A stretch of DNA of 64,000 nucleotides from Diprion similis (Eukaryota > Arthropoda > Insecta > Hymenoptera > Diprionidae): contig NC_060117.1 in NCBI RefSeq assembly GCF_021155765.1, positions 3,150,501 to 3,214,500 of the forward strand, in the 5' to 3' direction. The position numbers and the translations under genes were made by a program. Below the pieces are notes generated by a model that searched no databases, was not told the DNA's origin, and was given only the letters and a program-made list of their open reading frames with translations. Below are positions 39,587 through 51,900 of this stretch, one piece after another (positions within the stretch are counted from its first letter, which is position 1; each line of letters opens with the position of its first letter).

Positions 39587-42500
39587 TCAAGCTTCACCTC
39601 GGAAGGTGAACACAGCATCGGCTAGGAAGAAGATACCCTCTATCACCGCTAAGGAACCCTTGGATAATCCAATGTCCCTGACATTTTGGTAATTGGAAGC
39701 GTGTTGGTAGTAATCGATGGTCACTGCACCGACGATTATGAACAGAACGCAGCCGACGACACTGAAGAAGAGGTCCTAAGGAAAATGTAAATAATATTAT
39801 CACCTGCACGTGAATGAAATTTCTGAAAATCAATCCTCCATCATTTTTTTTCCTCTCTTTCTCCTTACATATTTTCGTGATTTTGATGTTTCAGCCAGTA
39901 ATATTATTCTGAATAAAATACATTTGACTCGACTTTTCTGTACATTGAAAATATTAAAATGAAAAAATAAAAAAAAAAAAAAAACTCTAGGATACAGTTT
40001 CAGAAAATTTCCTCCAACTTTTCTCTAATAATCTTTGCAAGATTAATTCTAAAAGTAACAGTTGAAATGTCAACCTGTTTCAAGATTATCGCGGTGTTGT
40101 TTTTTCTTTTCGTCTTTTTCCCCTCTCTCTCTCTCTCTCTCTCTTCAATATATATATATAGATTGTTAACAAAAAGGTATAATTTTCTAATGACATTTCA
40201 AACAATTTCGTCTGCAGTAGTCTTACCTGCACATTAAAGACGCCTATATAATCGACTTGATTTGTTTTGAAATGTTTCAGAGTATATATATTTACTACTC
40301 AACGACCCAGATATTTTCAGTACAACGGACCAAGTCCGTTCTCCCTCCGTTCATTATAACAGCTTTCAAGTTTATTTTACCGCGCGAATGACGTGATACG
40401 TATACTTATCATTGCACAATCCAAATCAAATCGTGCGTGTGTAGAAAAAAAAAGAGAGAAAAAAATAAAAATAAAGATAATGAGGAAATAGAACAAAAAT
40501 TTTTATTTATTCATTTTTCTGCAATTTCTTAAAAATAAAAAGAATAAAAAATAAATAAAATCATTCGCAAGGTATCTCATGAATTTTCTTTTTCGTTCTT
40601 TATTTCCAACTTTCTTATGTAGAATCCTGCTTAACGACGTAAGATAAAAATGTGTAAAAGCTATGTGTAATCAGAACGTCAGTTAATTATCGTTAAAGGC
40701 TCGTGCGATGGCTAAGAATAGCCGATGACTGTTGAGTCGCGAGTCGAGGGCTTCCCGCTGATCGGCGACACGCAATGCGTATTATCCGGGCATCCCCCGT
40801 CTCCCACACTCGATATCAGATCGCGTTATTGGCTCTAATATCGCCGGGGAAAGTGCAAAAGAGCCATTTACTCGCGACATTTCGTGACCAAAGACGCGAA
40901 TTAGAGCCTCGCCCCCAAAGAATTATAATCCTGATAAAAGAGAGAGAAAAAGTGGAAAATCGAAAGATTCTAGGCTGTTTTTATTTAAAAAAAAATTTTT
41001 TTCTCATTTTTCATGACCCCTGAAATAGAGTTCGAAATGTAGTAGTTTGAGGTTACACTTCATTCTAGATCGTTGTTTATATTTTCAAGTAAAACACCCG
41101 CGAAACATCAAGTTGTTAAAGATTTTATCAATACATTTATATAACTGCTGCGGAAATGAACGACGTTGAACAGTTCAAACGTACAGGCAGCGTCAAGATT
41201 CAAAGCTATAATTCAAGATTTGTTTGAAATTTGTGGAACGATTTGTTGCTGAGTTATTTATCGTCGATTAAAGATCACATGAAAAAACATGTTCACGGCA
41301 TTTCTTTTTTTTTTCTTTCACCCTCACACTCCGTTTGATTGGTTGTGACTCTTAAAAATACTACAATAAAAATAAAATAAACACGAATCAGACGATCAAG
41401 ATGAAATCTTCGAGATAAAAATTGCGTGCCTTGACTTTTATCTACGACTCGTTTCCTGATCGTTAAATCAGGATTTTGAAATTTGTAGGTCACACGCTGC
41501 TGCGTGTTCGAACACTGTTATTTCACGTTAGGTGGCTCAAAGGTTATTCGGCTGTATAGATTTGCGTGAATTTAACAGACGAGCATCGATTTCATCGCGT
41601 GATTTTTTCGACCCACCCCGAAAGGGTGGGAATTTGGTGTGAAATAAAATGAATTATTCAACAAGTCCCAAAGTGACTATCCAAAAACGAGTAGTAATAA
41701 ATATATATTATATTGATCCGATATTTTCTACAGTTTGCAAAGTAAAATTAAGCTGCAAGTAAATTTCGCTTGGGTGTTGAGACAAAGAACTTTGTTAAAT
41801 GTGGTAAAAAGTAGAAAGATTATTATAACTTACTGGTGAAAAGCATTTCCATAAAATATAACAAATAACTGTTAACCGTAGGCTCGATAAATCTGATTTA
41901 AGTTTGAAAAAATCTTCGGAAAATACGATAATCGGTAATGCAGGTAACAAAAGACAAGATAATAGAAATTACCACACGACGATTGACCGGAGTCCCCATC
42001 ATTGTTGCGGCAAAAAGTCCGACCAGTATAATCAAGAATCCACCAATGGTCCCCATGGTGAGCATTCCTGCATAAATCGAGGACGCCGCACCGGAGTGAT
42101 ATTGCAGTCCAAGGAGGACGCAGACTATGACCTGAAACCAGAAATGGGAAAAGATCGAATCTGAAAGCTCATGAAAATACCTAAAAAAAAACCATCGAAA
42201 AATGCAATTGTCGGCAGTGAAATCTGGACATCAGATATAGACGTGTGATGAGTAGGTGGATGGATGCGGATAGATGCCATGCCGACACTATTATTACCAT
42301 TCTTAAGTGTCCACCAGCTCCCGGCCACTTCCATACCATGTCCTTGGGTTGAGAAATGCTGCTGCGCAGATGCGACTCACAGGATTCAACGATGTGTGTA
42401 CTAGTGTATACACGATCGCATACCACACGGTCATGCGTATGCATAATAATATAACAGCGTAAAAGTGAAGTAACAACAACAAAACTATTTATAGTAAAAC

Positions 42501-43894
42501 GTACGGTGGATCAATGATAGCAATTATGGTGCATTCCGTCTGGGATAATTGCACTTGGAATGAGAAACGAGGAATATATGGCTAACCATTGTGATCGCTG
42601 ATCGATACATTAAATTGATCATTTATCTGTCGGTTGTTCATATTCGCGATACAGTTGTTGGAAGATCGAGGATATTTTGTTGTAAACTTTTCTTTCTTTC
42701 TTTCTTTTGAAGCGAGCTTTTGTTACACCGATAATCTAGTGTTCCTAATTGAATTTTCGGAATCGGTGACGGAATGTTTACCAGGTTTAAACTTCGTTAA
42801 TTTTTAATCAACTAAGTGTTTCAGCTATCAGGCATAAGTCCAAATTCCAAGAAGTAACACCATCGTGCATGATTCCCATTAGTTGCACTGATTTTGTGTC
42901 GAGTTAAGCTCTCTTTCTTCTCTTTGTTTCTCTGGAAGATAAACAAGCCTCGATAGTTGATTGTTAATTTTACTTTCATAGTAATATCTTCCATCCACGA
43001 TGATGAGGAGTACCGGAAATGAAAGATAAAACTACGGACACGACGTCATATCGCTATGATGCGTATGAAAGCCCCAAGACCACCTGCGGAAGTATATGGT
43101 TGCCGATATTGTGGTTGTGAACTGTGAACTGTACGTGACACAATAACTGCGTGTTACGTCATTTCTGTTCCAGACGGTTACTCGCGTGGCCAAACACGTC
43201 CAAGCCTAGGGAGTGAAATTAACACATGCTGACACATGGATGAAGGTACAGTATTAAACGTACCTATACATTCTCAGATGTTTAACAGTGAGATTAATGA
43301 GGACTGCTACGTAGTCTCGACAGTTAGAGATAACTCTCGTGACAAATGCTAACCTCATCCACACACAATGGACACGTTTCAAGTTTACATAGATATGTAT
43401 TTCTTTCACAGCTCTATATTTGTAACGAGCCACGCCCTGGTTTTCTTCATCGCTTCCATGAAAATAAAGCAGAAGAGTTTTCGCAGGGATTTAAGGCGCT
43501 AATTTTGAATCGATAGCCGCAAAGATAAGTCTATTAGATTCTGTATCGACATATTGGAAAGTGATAATCATAGACAGAAAAACAAGGGACAAAGATTGTT
43601 TGGAAATGAAGTATGATTTTTATGAGTTGAATGTTCATGAAGTTTAATAAAGTCAGTTATAGATAGATTGAATAGATGAAAAACTACACGATGCCTTTCA
43701 AGGCTGATGAAGATGGCAAGAAAAAAAAAAAAAGAAATTAAGTAACGCTTTAGGATCCTGTTGAATTAAATTACCGGAATACTTGATCTGGTAAAATGGA
43801 TTATAAAAGAAACGTTTGGACAGTTTAATAGGCGAAAAACGTTACTCACCAACTCGAAGAGCCTGATGATCGAGAGTTTTGTAAGGCTGGCCAT
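39587..43894 (-). CDS. Four-transmembrane MARVEL-like protein, 130 aa (3 exons)
   Basis: Exons 5' to 3': 43850-43894, 41973-42131, 39587-39775. They are 45, 159 and 189 nt, all joined in phase 0, giving 130 residues and a TGA. Start MASLTKLSIIRLFEL has a good context (AAAATGG). Hydrophobic spans: about 10-28, about 34-57 (AGMLTMGTIGGFLIILVGLF), about 69-90 (DLFFSVVGCVLFIIVGAVTI) and about 108-126 (SLAVIEGIFFLADAVFTF). Both termini should face the cytosol. The layout is that of small insect MARVEL-like four-span proteins, but I cannot name the orthologue; it is not clearly Snakeskin. The TTTTAG acceptor just before base 43904 implies an upstream untranslated exon. The gene is easily missed because no exon exceeds 63 codons. 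Exon boundaries match those of the gene at 48995-52286. Confidence 0.82.
39776..41972 (-). other. Intron 2 of the 130-aa membrane-protein gene
   Basis: 2.2-kb intron with CT/TA microsatellite (40122-40160) and AT-rich sequence. A perfect 7-bp-arm hairpin (CCCACCC, loop CGAAA, GGGTGGG) is at 41612-41630. No exon is supported. Confidence 0.7.
42132..43849 (-). other. Intron 1 (coding part) of the 130-aa membrane-protein gene
   Basis: 1.7-kb intron. Short open frames on the minus strand near 42130-42440 lack coding character. Nothing else is recognised. Confidence 0.7.
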
Positions 43895-43904
43895 TTTTGT
43901 TCAC
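43895..43904 (-). other. 5' leader remnant and splice acceptor of the 130-aa membrane-protein gene
   Basis: On the minus strand a polypyrimidine stretch ends in TTTTAG at 43905-43910, followed by a 10-nt leader and then the ATG. The start exon is therefore probably the second exon of the transcript, with the first untranslated and lying at higher coordinates. Confidence 0.55.
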
Positions 43905-44369
43905 CTAAAACAGACATAAAGAAAAAATAAATTGGATAAATTTTCAGTTGCGTTAAAAATCTCAATTCTGATAAAACATTTTGTCATAATTGTTTATAAT
44001 TGTTTATACATGGATCGGAGATTTCCGGCTTCAGCGTTAAACAGCAAATAATGAAGAAGTGTGTGCCTGATACAAAATTATGAATAGTCAAAAAATCTTC
44101 TGCGATCGTATCGAATCACCTTGATACTATATTTACACATCCAACGATAATGCGTTTACAGTATATATTTTTATACCGCATAACCGAAAAGAAGAATTTC
44201 GTAAGAAGAGAATTAATTGTTGCCCCTTGCGCTGTGAGTATCTCTGAATAACTCTTCTCACGGTTTCCTCATACCGGAAGACATCCTCGTTCTGCGACCT
44301 CAACCGAGCCAACCGACCGGTCCCTTCGACTCTCAGAGCTCACGGCAAGTACGAAGAAAAAAAATATAG

Positions 44370-44395
44370 GGAGAGAGAGAGAGAGAGAGAGAGAA
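44370..44395. repeat. (GA)n microsatellite
   Basis: Perfect GA run upstream of the 130-aa membrane-protein gene, possibly near its promoter. GA runs can bind GAGA factor in insects, but that is inference. Confidence 0.85.
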
Positions 44396-44872
44396 AGGGC
44401 CGTTTACTACATTACTATGACTTGCCAAGACCACAAGACGCATAAGGTATCTGGCGTCGTAGACTTGAGCAACGCCTTTCATTCGAGACTGTTGTTTTTT
44501 TTTTCTCTTCTTCTCTTTTTCCTTTTTTCTGCTTTAACCACCCAGCTCGAGGAAGTTTGATTCGAAGAGAAGAGGATGGTGAAAAGAGAGTGGAAGGTTG
44601 GAACCGCTAACCGCACCTTTCAGTCTTGCTACGAACCCAACGAGCAGTACTACGATTGAAGCGTAGTATTTCAGCTTTATAGTTCCGACACCCTGGAGAG
44701 GAAACGTGCAAGCCGTTGACCTCCTTAGCCGATCGTTCGGTTATAATTGAGTTACATGGATCACAGATGATGGAGAAAAAAGAGACTGAAGAGAATTGCA
44801 ATTGGATGTGGAATAAGGACTACAAGACGTTCTCAGGTTGTGGTATATACGACAGGTTTAAAGTCAAATCAA

Positions 44873-44903
44873 CTTCTTCTTCTTCTTCTTCTTCTTCTTC
44901 GTC
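44873..44903. repeat. (CTT)n microsatellite
   Basis: Trinucleotide CTT/TTC run. It creates a spurious poly-serine reading frame on the plus strand. Confidence 0.9.
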
Positions 44904-45133
44904 TTGATCATAAATAGAATTCAATTTCGATGAGTAAAATTATCGAGACATCGTAAGAGCGACATTCTGACTCTGAACGTTAACGAAAGCCAGCAATTCT
45001 CACCTTAGCATAACAATGAGTCTGCATGTTTAGAGAGTGTTAGGTGGGAGACCGGTTGGCTGTTCCTCGAATGAAAAAGGTAATAGACTCGGTTTCCCAC
45101 ATCGGGTGGTGTAACTAACGATTGCAGAAAGTC

Positions 45134-45149
45134 TGACCTAGTTAGGTCA
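45134..45149. promoter_or_regulatory. Everted AGGTCA half-sites (ER4-like palindrome)
   Basis: TGACCTAGTTAGGTCA contains TGACCT and AGGTCA as everted nuclear-receptor half-sites with a 4-bp spacer. A second perfect palindrome, CTACAAGC-AA-GCTTGTAG, lies 33 bp further on (45182-45199). Binding is not shown; one such palindrome can occur by chance. Confidence 0.3.
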
Positions 45150-46620
45150 AAGTGAGTTATTTTCACGAATAGTTGAAAAATCTACAAGCAAGCTTGTAGG
45201 GTCTGGACCGAAATTGGACCGAACGAACGGTTTAAGGTAAACAAACGCGGCATGCAATGGTGAAAATACATCAGCCGACCCGATTTCTTCATCCAGATGA
45301 AATGATATGAACCCCGTTTGTTTTCAGTACATGCCAACATACTTGATTCCTATTCAACCCATGCGTGCATACCTGCATGGAATTCATGCAGAGGTATACA
45401 AACCGTTCGCATTCCCAAAGATAGTCACGACCTCTCAATGTGAGCCATGGTTGCCCCCTTAAGAGGCCTCGATGAAGTGTAGGTAGGTTCTATGAGATCG
45501 GCAAGTACTACGATATAATCATGCATGGACGTGATCGAAGCATCGATTGCCGATTGCTCAATCCAAACGAATGATCGGTATGCCACCGTTCATATACCTA
45601 ACATCTAATTATGCACGAGGTGTAGGAAAGTAAGCTAATCAAACTTCTCAGCCTTTGAATTGGATTGAATTCCTCAACGAAAAAACCGATCAACATTGCA
45701 GTAATGATGAAGTCAATATTACTTGTTGTGTGGGTAAAATTAACCGGTCAATGAAAAACCACATGAGAAAAGTGCTCCAGGCTTTTCATTGGAGTAAGAA
45801 CCATGATGACACACATCATCGTCATCAACAGGGTGACAATAATTGAATGTCAACAAGTGTTATCTGTATTCAGTAAGTTAAAATTTGACGTAAAACGATT
45901 GTTAACTAACTTATTACGAAATGAAACTCACACACTTTGTGTTGCTCAAACGGTGTCCTGTTAACTGTGTAAACTGGATCGGATTGCAAAGGGCTGACTT
46001 TATTTTAATGATACTGGCGATGAACAACACTGAAGAGTCCTTCAGATGTGACTCTTCAACGACTGAAACACAACTGAAACTTGGCGAAGATTTACCGAGC
46101 AGCGTAGCTTCTCTCACTCCCTCGATCCGTAATCCCCACTCGTTCCTTAACGGAACGCGATGTGGTCACGCATGGTGATGCTACGGTGCGTTGATATAGG
46201 TATATGGCTAATGCGCGTAGGTCACACCCAACGCTACTATAGAACCCCATCGAAGAAGGATATTATGGATCCAATTTGTTGCTGGCTATGGTTTGGTTTG
46301 GGTACGTTAAATCCCGGCAATTCTCTCCGGAAGCTTCGAGTCCAATCGGTTTTGACCGAGTTTTAACGACTCGGATTTACTTCTGTGAAATGATTTGGGT
46401 ATAAAAACACGCAGTCTGGACCAGTTGTTGTTTTCTTCTCATGCTTGATAAAGGCAGTGGTCTTTGCTTGATAAGATACGAACTCGACTCGTAAACAGAA
46501 ATTAATGATGCATACTCAGACACGAAGTGATTATTTGTCTGAATAAAACAATTCCGATTACTCTGTTGATTTGTTTGAGCAATTTTATTTTTATTCTTCT
46601 CTTTCTTGGCGCAAACCAAG

Positions 46621-47875
46621 ATGAGTTTGATCAGTGGTCAGCACCTGTTGTCTATACCGTTGATGAGGAAATCTCAGGAGAGGCGCTACAACTTTGAGAC
46701 GTAAGTGAGGTCGACTGTCTAAGCGATTTTGTTACGATGACGCAGTTGGTAGAGTCTACACCTCTATGTCATGTTGAACAACATACACGCCCGACACGAA
46801 TGACATCACTATCGCATCAGGTTGTGCTTTGCTTGGTACGGTGACGTAACTACCGCCTTAGCATCAAATTGTTAAAATATCTTGATAGGCGGAGCCGCAT
46901 CATCAAGGATTGCGCGATTAGTTCACCGCGCGAAAATACCAAGGCGTGATTATTCTCATTGTCAGTGAACGGAAATTATTGTAACGTAATATATAGCGAT
47001 GTTGACTCACAATCAGGGATGAGAAGTACATCGACTATATCGGTGTTGATCCAAAGATCATTCCGCAGATTGCGCTAATGTACGACATGATTCAGAAGCA
47101 AGATTTTACTCCAGTTCCGGTAGAAACTCTGAAGTTACTTTACACGATGTTATAATATAGTAAACGGACTAGTCGAATGGAGTCGGCTGTAATTTAGGGT
47201 CTAAAGTTTAGACCAGTGATCTCACATTTCAGTAAATTGAGTTCAAGGCTGACCGAAGAACAGATTCTTTAAGAACGAACATTAAGTGCAGGTATAACGC
47301 AACGTCGTTTGTGGCTTTCGCGTAATATAAGAATTTGGAGCACGTCGAGGCGTTGGATTTCCGCGATTCAAAGCTCTCTTGGTGAAATCATTTTGAAACG
47401 AAAATGACTGAGACTTTTTATGCAGAAAATGATGAATTCATCGTTCCAACAGTAAAAGTCCAAGGTGATAAAAAAGTTATCATCTCAGGCCGTTGTTTTT
47501 GTCTTCCGTAAGGATAAACGGTTTTTTTTTTTTCGAGAAACAGTAAGAAACAATTAATCAAACGACCGCAAGTGATCAAGTTTTTCGGTTCTGGTTGTAT
47601 TTCAAAATTGAAAAAAAACATGGAACAAACGGCAAATGATAACGTCGAGTGAATTTATATAATACTTGTGCGATGAAACGAATTTCCTTTTCTCGTTTAC
47701 CGAGGGAATCTCAACGCCCTTTTCACATCACATGAACGACTTGAAACTCATGACCTGGAACACTGCCCTTGTATTCCTGTTTCACCCGTCGTACAAGCTC
47801 GACACAACAGCAGTAGAGCTGAACAGGTTCATCCTCGATGTTCTGAGTGTGAGAAAAGAGGAAATTTCAGCTTGA
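46621..47875 (+). pseudogene. Unrecognised coding-like locus with stops and frame changes
   Basis: Several stretches look protein-coding on the plus strand. ATG at 46621 opens MSLISGQHLLSIPLM and runs to a strong donor GAGAC|GTAAGT (46700/46701). An acceptor AATCAG at 47016 resumes in the right phase with DEKYIDYIGVDPKIIPQIAL and ends at TAA 47153-47155. The same frame continues after stops with HFSKLSSRLTEEQIL (about 47225-47272). From about 47239 a second frame gives NLEHVEALDFRDSKLSW and MTETFYAENDEFIVPTVKV, interrupted by TAA and TGA. A third piece at 47705-47875 reads WNTALVFLFHPSYKLDT to a TGA. Stops and frame changes suggest a decayed gene; a gene with short exons is possible. I cannot name the family. 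Confidence 0.4.
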
Positions 47876-48994
47876 TTGTCGCTTAAATAGCGAGCAATTA
47901 GACGCCGTTTAATTATATCAATCCTTGAGCCGACTTACAACCACACAATGTAGAATGGACGGCGCTTCAACATTGTCGCAATTGAGGTTTCCTCCTTTAA
48001 AAATAAGGCAATGAAAATTATACATTCAGAGTCCGCGCTATGCGCGTACATTGCTGAGAATCCTCTTTGCATCACGTAGACTAGCTAATTTATTTTATGG
48101 CAATTCCTTCGCGCCTTTGGAATATAAATAATTCGCGGGCTGATATTTATTTATTATAAGTATAATGTATTACCGATATATGGACTTGAGAATTATTAAA
48201 TAAACTAGCAACAGGTAATCGGAAAGGATAATGCATCCTGCAAAGAAAAAAATTATACAGAAGCTGCGGTTTCACGGTAACGAATCAACTAAATTCCAGT
48301 ACCGATTACTTCACCGAGCAGTTATCAATGATCACTCAAGGTTTCAAGTGACTCTGATACTCCTAATCAAAATTAGTCACAGTAAAGTCATTTCAATCAC
48401 TTCATTACTTTCCCTTCGTTACTTCGGTATCATCAACAGTAGTCAGACTAAACCGATAAAAAAAAACTTCATTTAAAAAGTGGATCTGATAGTGTCGATT
48501 GCCACTTTGACCAGAGATCGATTTTCTAGAAGAATCGACTTTTTGTTTTGTCAGTAGAAATAGAAGTGGATAGTTGATAAAAAAAACCAGAGAATACACA
48601 TCATAAATGGCTTACAGAAATATCGGCTCTTCGATTGCCGGCCAAGTTTATCGCCTTGGTTGTAAAATTCTTTCTTAAGAATTGCCGTTGGCTGTGAAAC
48701 TTTTGTTATCGACCGTCGGTAAGCTGCATTTGTTTTTTACGACGAGCCGAGTTGCCGGTTGAATTAGGATACGAGCGGTCACTGCTGTACCGGCAATTGG
48801 CTCGGTAAAGAAGAAACCTTGATGCAGATGTTCTTCAGTGATCTAAAGAACCTCATGTCGCACAATCAGAACGCGACTCGATTTGATTAGAGCGGAAAAA
48901 TGATCAGGACGAAAAGGCAGTGATATTTAAACCGGAGAACAGCTTTGGTTCTACTATTCTCTGAATCGACTAAAGTTTGACTAAAAAATCTCAC
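47876..48994. other. 3' flank of the 346-aa gene
   Basis: No gene is supported. It presumably contains the 3' UTR of the minus-strand gene; minus-strand AATAAA hexamers are near 48090 and at 48146-48151. Confidence 0.55.
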
Positions 48995-51900
48995 TTAAAA
49001 ATGACTGTAATTACGAAATAAAACGAGACTCTCAATCACTCGAGAGATCTGATCCCGTCTCCAAACTAATAAACCTTCGAATAATACGAATGGAAAAGCG
49101 GCCGTCCATTCTAACATCGAGGTGTATAAAGTAGCGAACGACGTTAGCGTCAGAAAATCAATCGGGAAAGGAAAACTGACAATTTCCTTGGTGCCCGTGG
49201 ATTCTTGGAGGATTTTATCCAGGTCAACGAAAGGGTCTATATCGTCGACATTAGTCTTCGAATTGCCTCGAAGCTTCTCAAGCAGCTTTGACGTCCTTCT
49301 AACCTTCTTGTTCCCAGCCTCTGTGGATCGATTCCGCCCACTAGAAGTTCCCGGAAAAGCAATTCCAGCTGCGCTATCCGGTTGGTGCTTCACTTCCGTT
49401 CGATCTGAAGGCACTCCGTCGTTCCTCGATGCGGTAATAGATTCTTCAGCACTCTCACTGGCTTGCATCTCTTTCTTCTTCTTCTGCTTCTTCTCCTGAA
49501 ACAATACAAGTTGTGAAACCATCACCATTGGGTTATAAAATTGCACAACGAATCGGATCTGAATCATGAACTAGCAGAACACATCCACCTACCCACCACC
49601 AGCAGTCGTAGAGGAGCCAAGCATGGACGATGTAGACTGAAGACCCAACCAAGGATAATGCGCAGACTGATAAGTCATGGATGAAAACCGGACTTTCGGC
49701 GATCTCGTGGTCGGTCATATGGTGAACATCGATAGAGATTTCAGCATGCCTCATGATCAATATTGCGCCAGTGAGCATGCAGATCCATCCAACGATGGAA
49801 ATGGTGACTGGCTGTTTGAGTCAGAGAAAAGTGTTCGTTTGTATTCCATTTTTTCTTTCTTTGCTTTTTTTTTTTTGGACAAATTTTCACCAAAATATTT
49901 CACGGTTTTACTGAATTTGACAAATTCTGAGGATGTTTCCGGATTACAGACATTATGTATAGGTATATGACATGCTGGGGATTAACGGATAGGCTCGATA
50001 GTCTAACGGCCAGTTCCGGTTTTCCTAATCTTTCACAAGGGACTCGTGCAGCGTGTTTTCCGAAGGAAGGAAAAACGAAAAGAAAAATTTCCAGGTACGC
50101 GCACAGCGTCTCTTGGAAACACAGATTACATGCTTTTTCGACTATCGTTAGACCACTAATTGGGATACCCAATGCATGAACGAATTTCTTTGAACGGTTG
50201 CAGATGGTTACTAAATATGCGAAAACTATAGATATTTGTAATTAATAAGAGTTTTGTTTCTTCGGTCTCTGGACATCGCTCAGAATCAGTCATTCGTGCG
50301 GTAATTTTGTTATATTATATAAATATGGTTTAAACAAGCTTACGATTATGGGTTTTGGGGTTGGTATGAAATTTAACAATCTGCTAATGGCGAGTAACAG
50401 ACTGGCCAAGAAACAGATCGGGTATATTACGATGATGGATACATCGGACAGATTTGATATTCCGATAAGCCAAATTCCGATCATGTGATAGACAAATACC
50501 AGCCCAGCAGCGATCTGGAAATCCAAATGGATAGAAGTTTATTTCACGAAAAAAAAGTTTCTTTCGCAACATCCGAGGTAAGATTTTAATGCGTTGAAAA
50601 AAGAGTAATTTTTTACGTTCAGCAATTAAGATCACACAATTTTCTTACCCAAGTAATGTGACCTTGATTTTTATCTGCCCGGTTTGATTTTTTTTTTTTT
50701 TTTTTTTTTTTTGTTATAAAATTCTTTACGTTTATCAATGTTTTAATTTTTTTTGCAATTAAAGTTCACATAAAAATTACACAATATTTACTTCATTTCG
50801 CTTAAAATCTCATTTTTCGATTACCACTTGCAAGTTGCTGATAGTTTGTATCAACTAAATTTTTTGTAAAAACATAAACAAGGCAAAGAATTTTATACTC
50901 CAACAAATGCACGTCCGTTTAAAATAAATATTTCAAAACTGCAGCGTAGAGCAAATGCTTTATGCGTTACAGATTCCTTGCGTCGCAGTCATAACACTCG
51001 TTACTGTTTCACTATCCTAGATTTATACCGGAAATTCAACACTAGCAGTCATACTGCTGGAAATCATTCATCTGCGGTGCAGTGGTTGGATGCGTTTCCA
51101 TTGCGTTGATGTATGTATCGTATTGTCACATACGCTGCACTTTCGAGATATTATGCATGCCGACACGACACATGAGACGATCTGTTGCAGCTGTAATGCA
51201 AGCGACCCAGTTTCTCGATAAGTTAGTACAACTACTCCTCAAGATTACGTATGATATGAAAATAAAATGCATTCTTTCACTGTAAATTGGACTAATTTTC
51301 TCCTCGGCCTGTTGAAGAATTTTTTTTTTCAAAAATTTACTCTAAATTTTAGTATATATTTTAATAAAAAAAAAAATAAAAAAAATCAACACAAACATCT
51401 TTTTTACGGTATGGACATTGAAAAGTCCACATTTTGCGGCAGTTTTCGTTCCGTAAAGTGACGTTTTATAAGGCAGCGAACAAAGTTGCGGAATAAAGTC
51501 TTTATTCCGCAGTTTTGACGCGCAGTTCGAAGTGCGCATCCCAAACTGCCGAATAAAGTAGCTTCGTCGAACAGATCGCGACATAACCTCACTCTTCGTT
51601 TTGCTTTTCAAAAATTTTCCACAGATTTTTGGAACACTGCGAATAAACATAGGAAGTCAATTGTCAACAAAGGGGTACACGTGTTGTGTAATAGGAAACC
51701 GACTTCTTCTTCTTCTCCTCTTTAATCGTGTTTACGATTCTCTTTATCTTAAAGGTTTTATTTTTATGCGCTACATTTTAATCAACCCCGTTGTCTCTGT
51801 GTTACTAGAAGGTGTCTCGGATTACGAGAAGAAAAGAAAAAGGAAACCTGACCTAATTTTTGAATGAAGCGCAGCCTGTAATCTCTTTGTTTTGTAATTC

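Larger units (their letters stand above)
43911..46620. other. Intergenic region upstream of the 130-aa membrane-protein gene
   Basis: Apart from the microsatellites and palindromes listed separately, I see no supported gene. Plus-strand open frames near 45655-45846 and 45921-46178 have no recognisable domain. Confidence 0.6.

Noticed and set aside
46735..46790. tRNA-like segment with GCAGTTGGTAGAG
   Set aside because: It resembles a D-arm only; no acceptor stem, anticodon stem or TPsiC arm follows.
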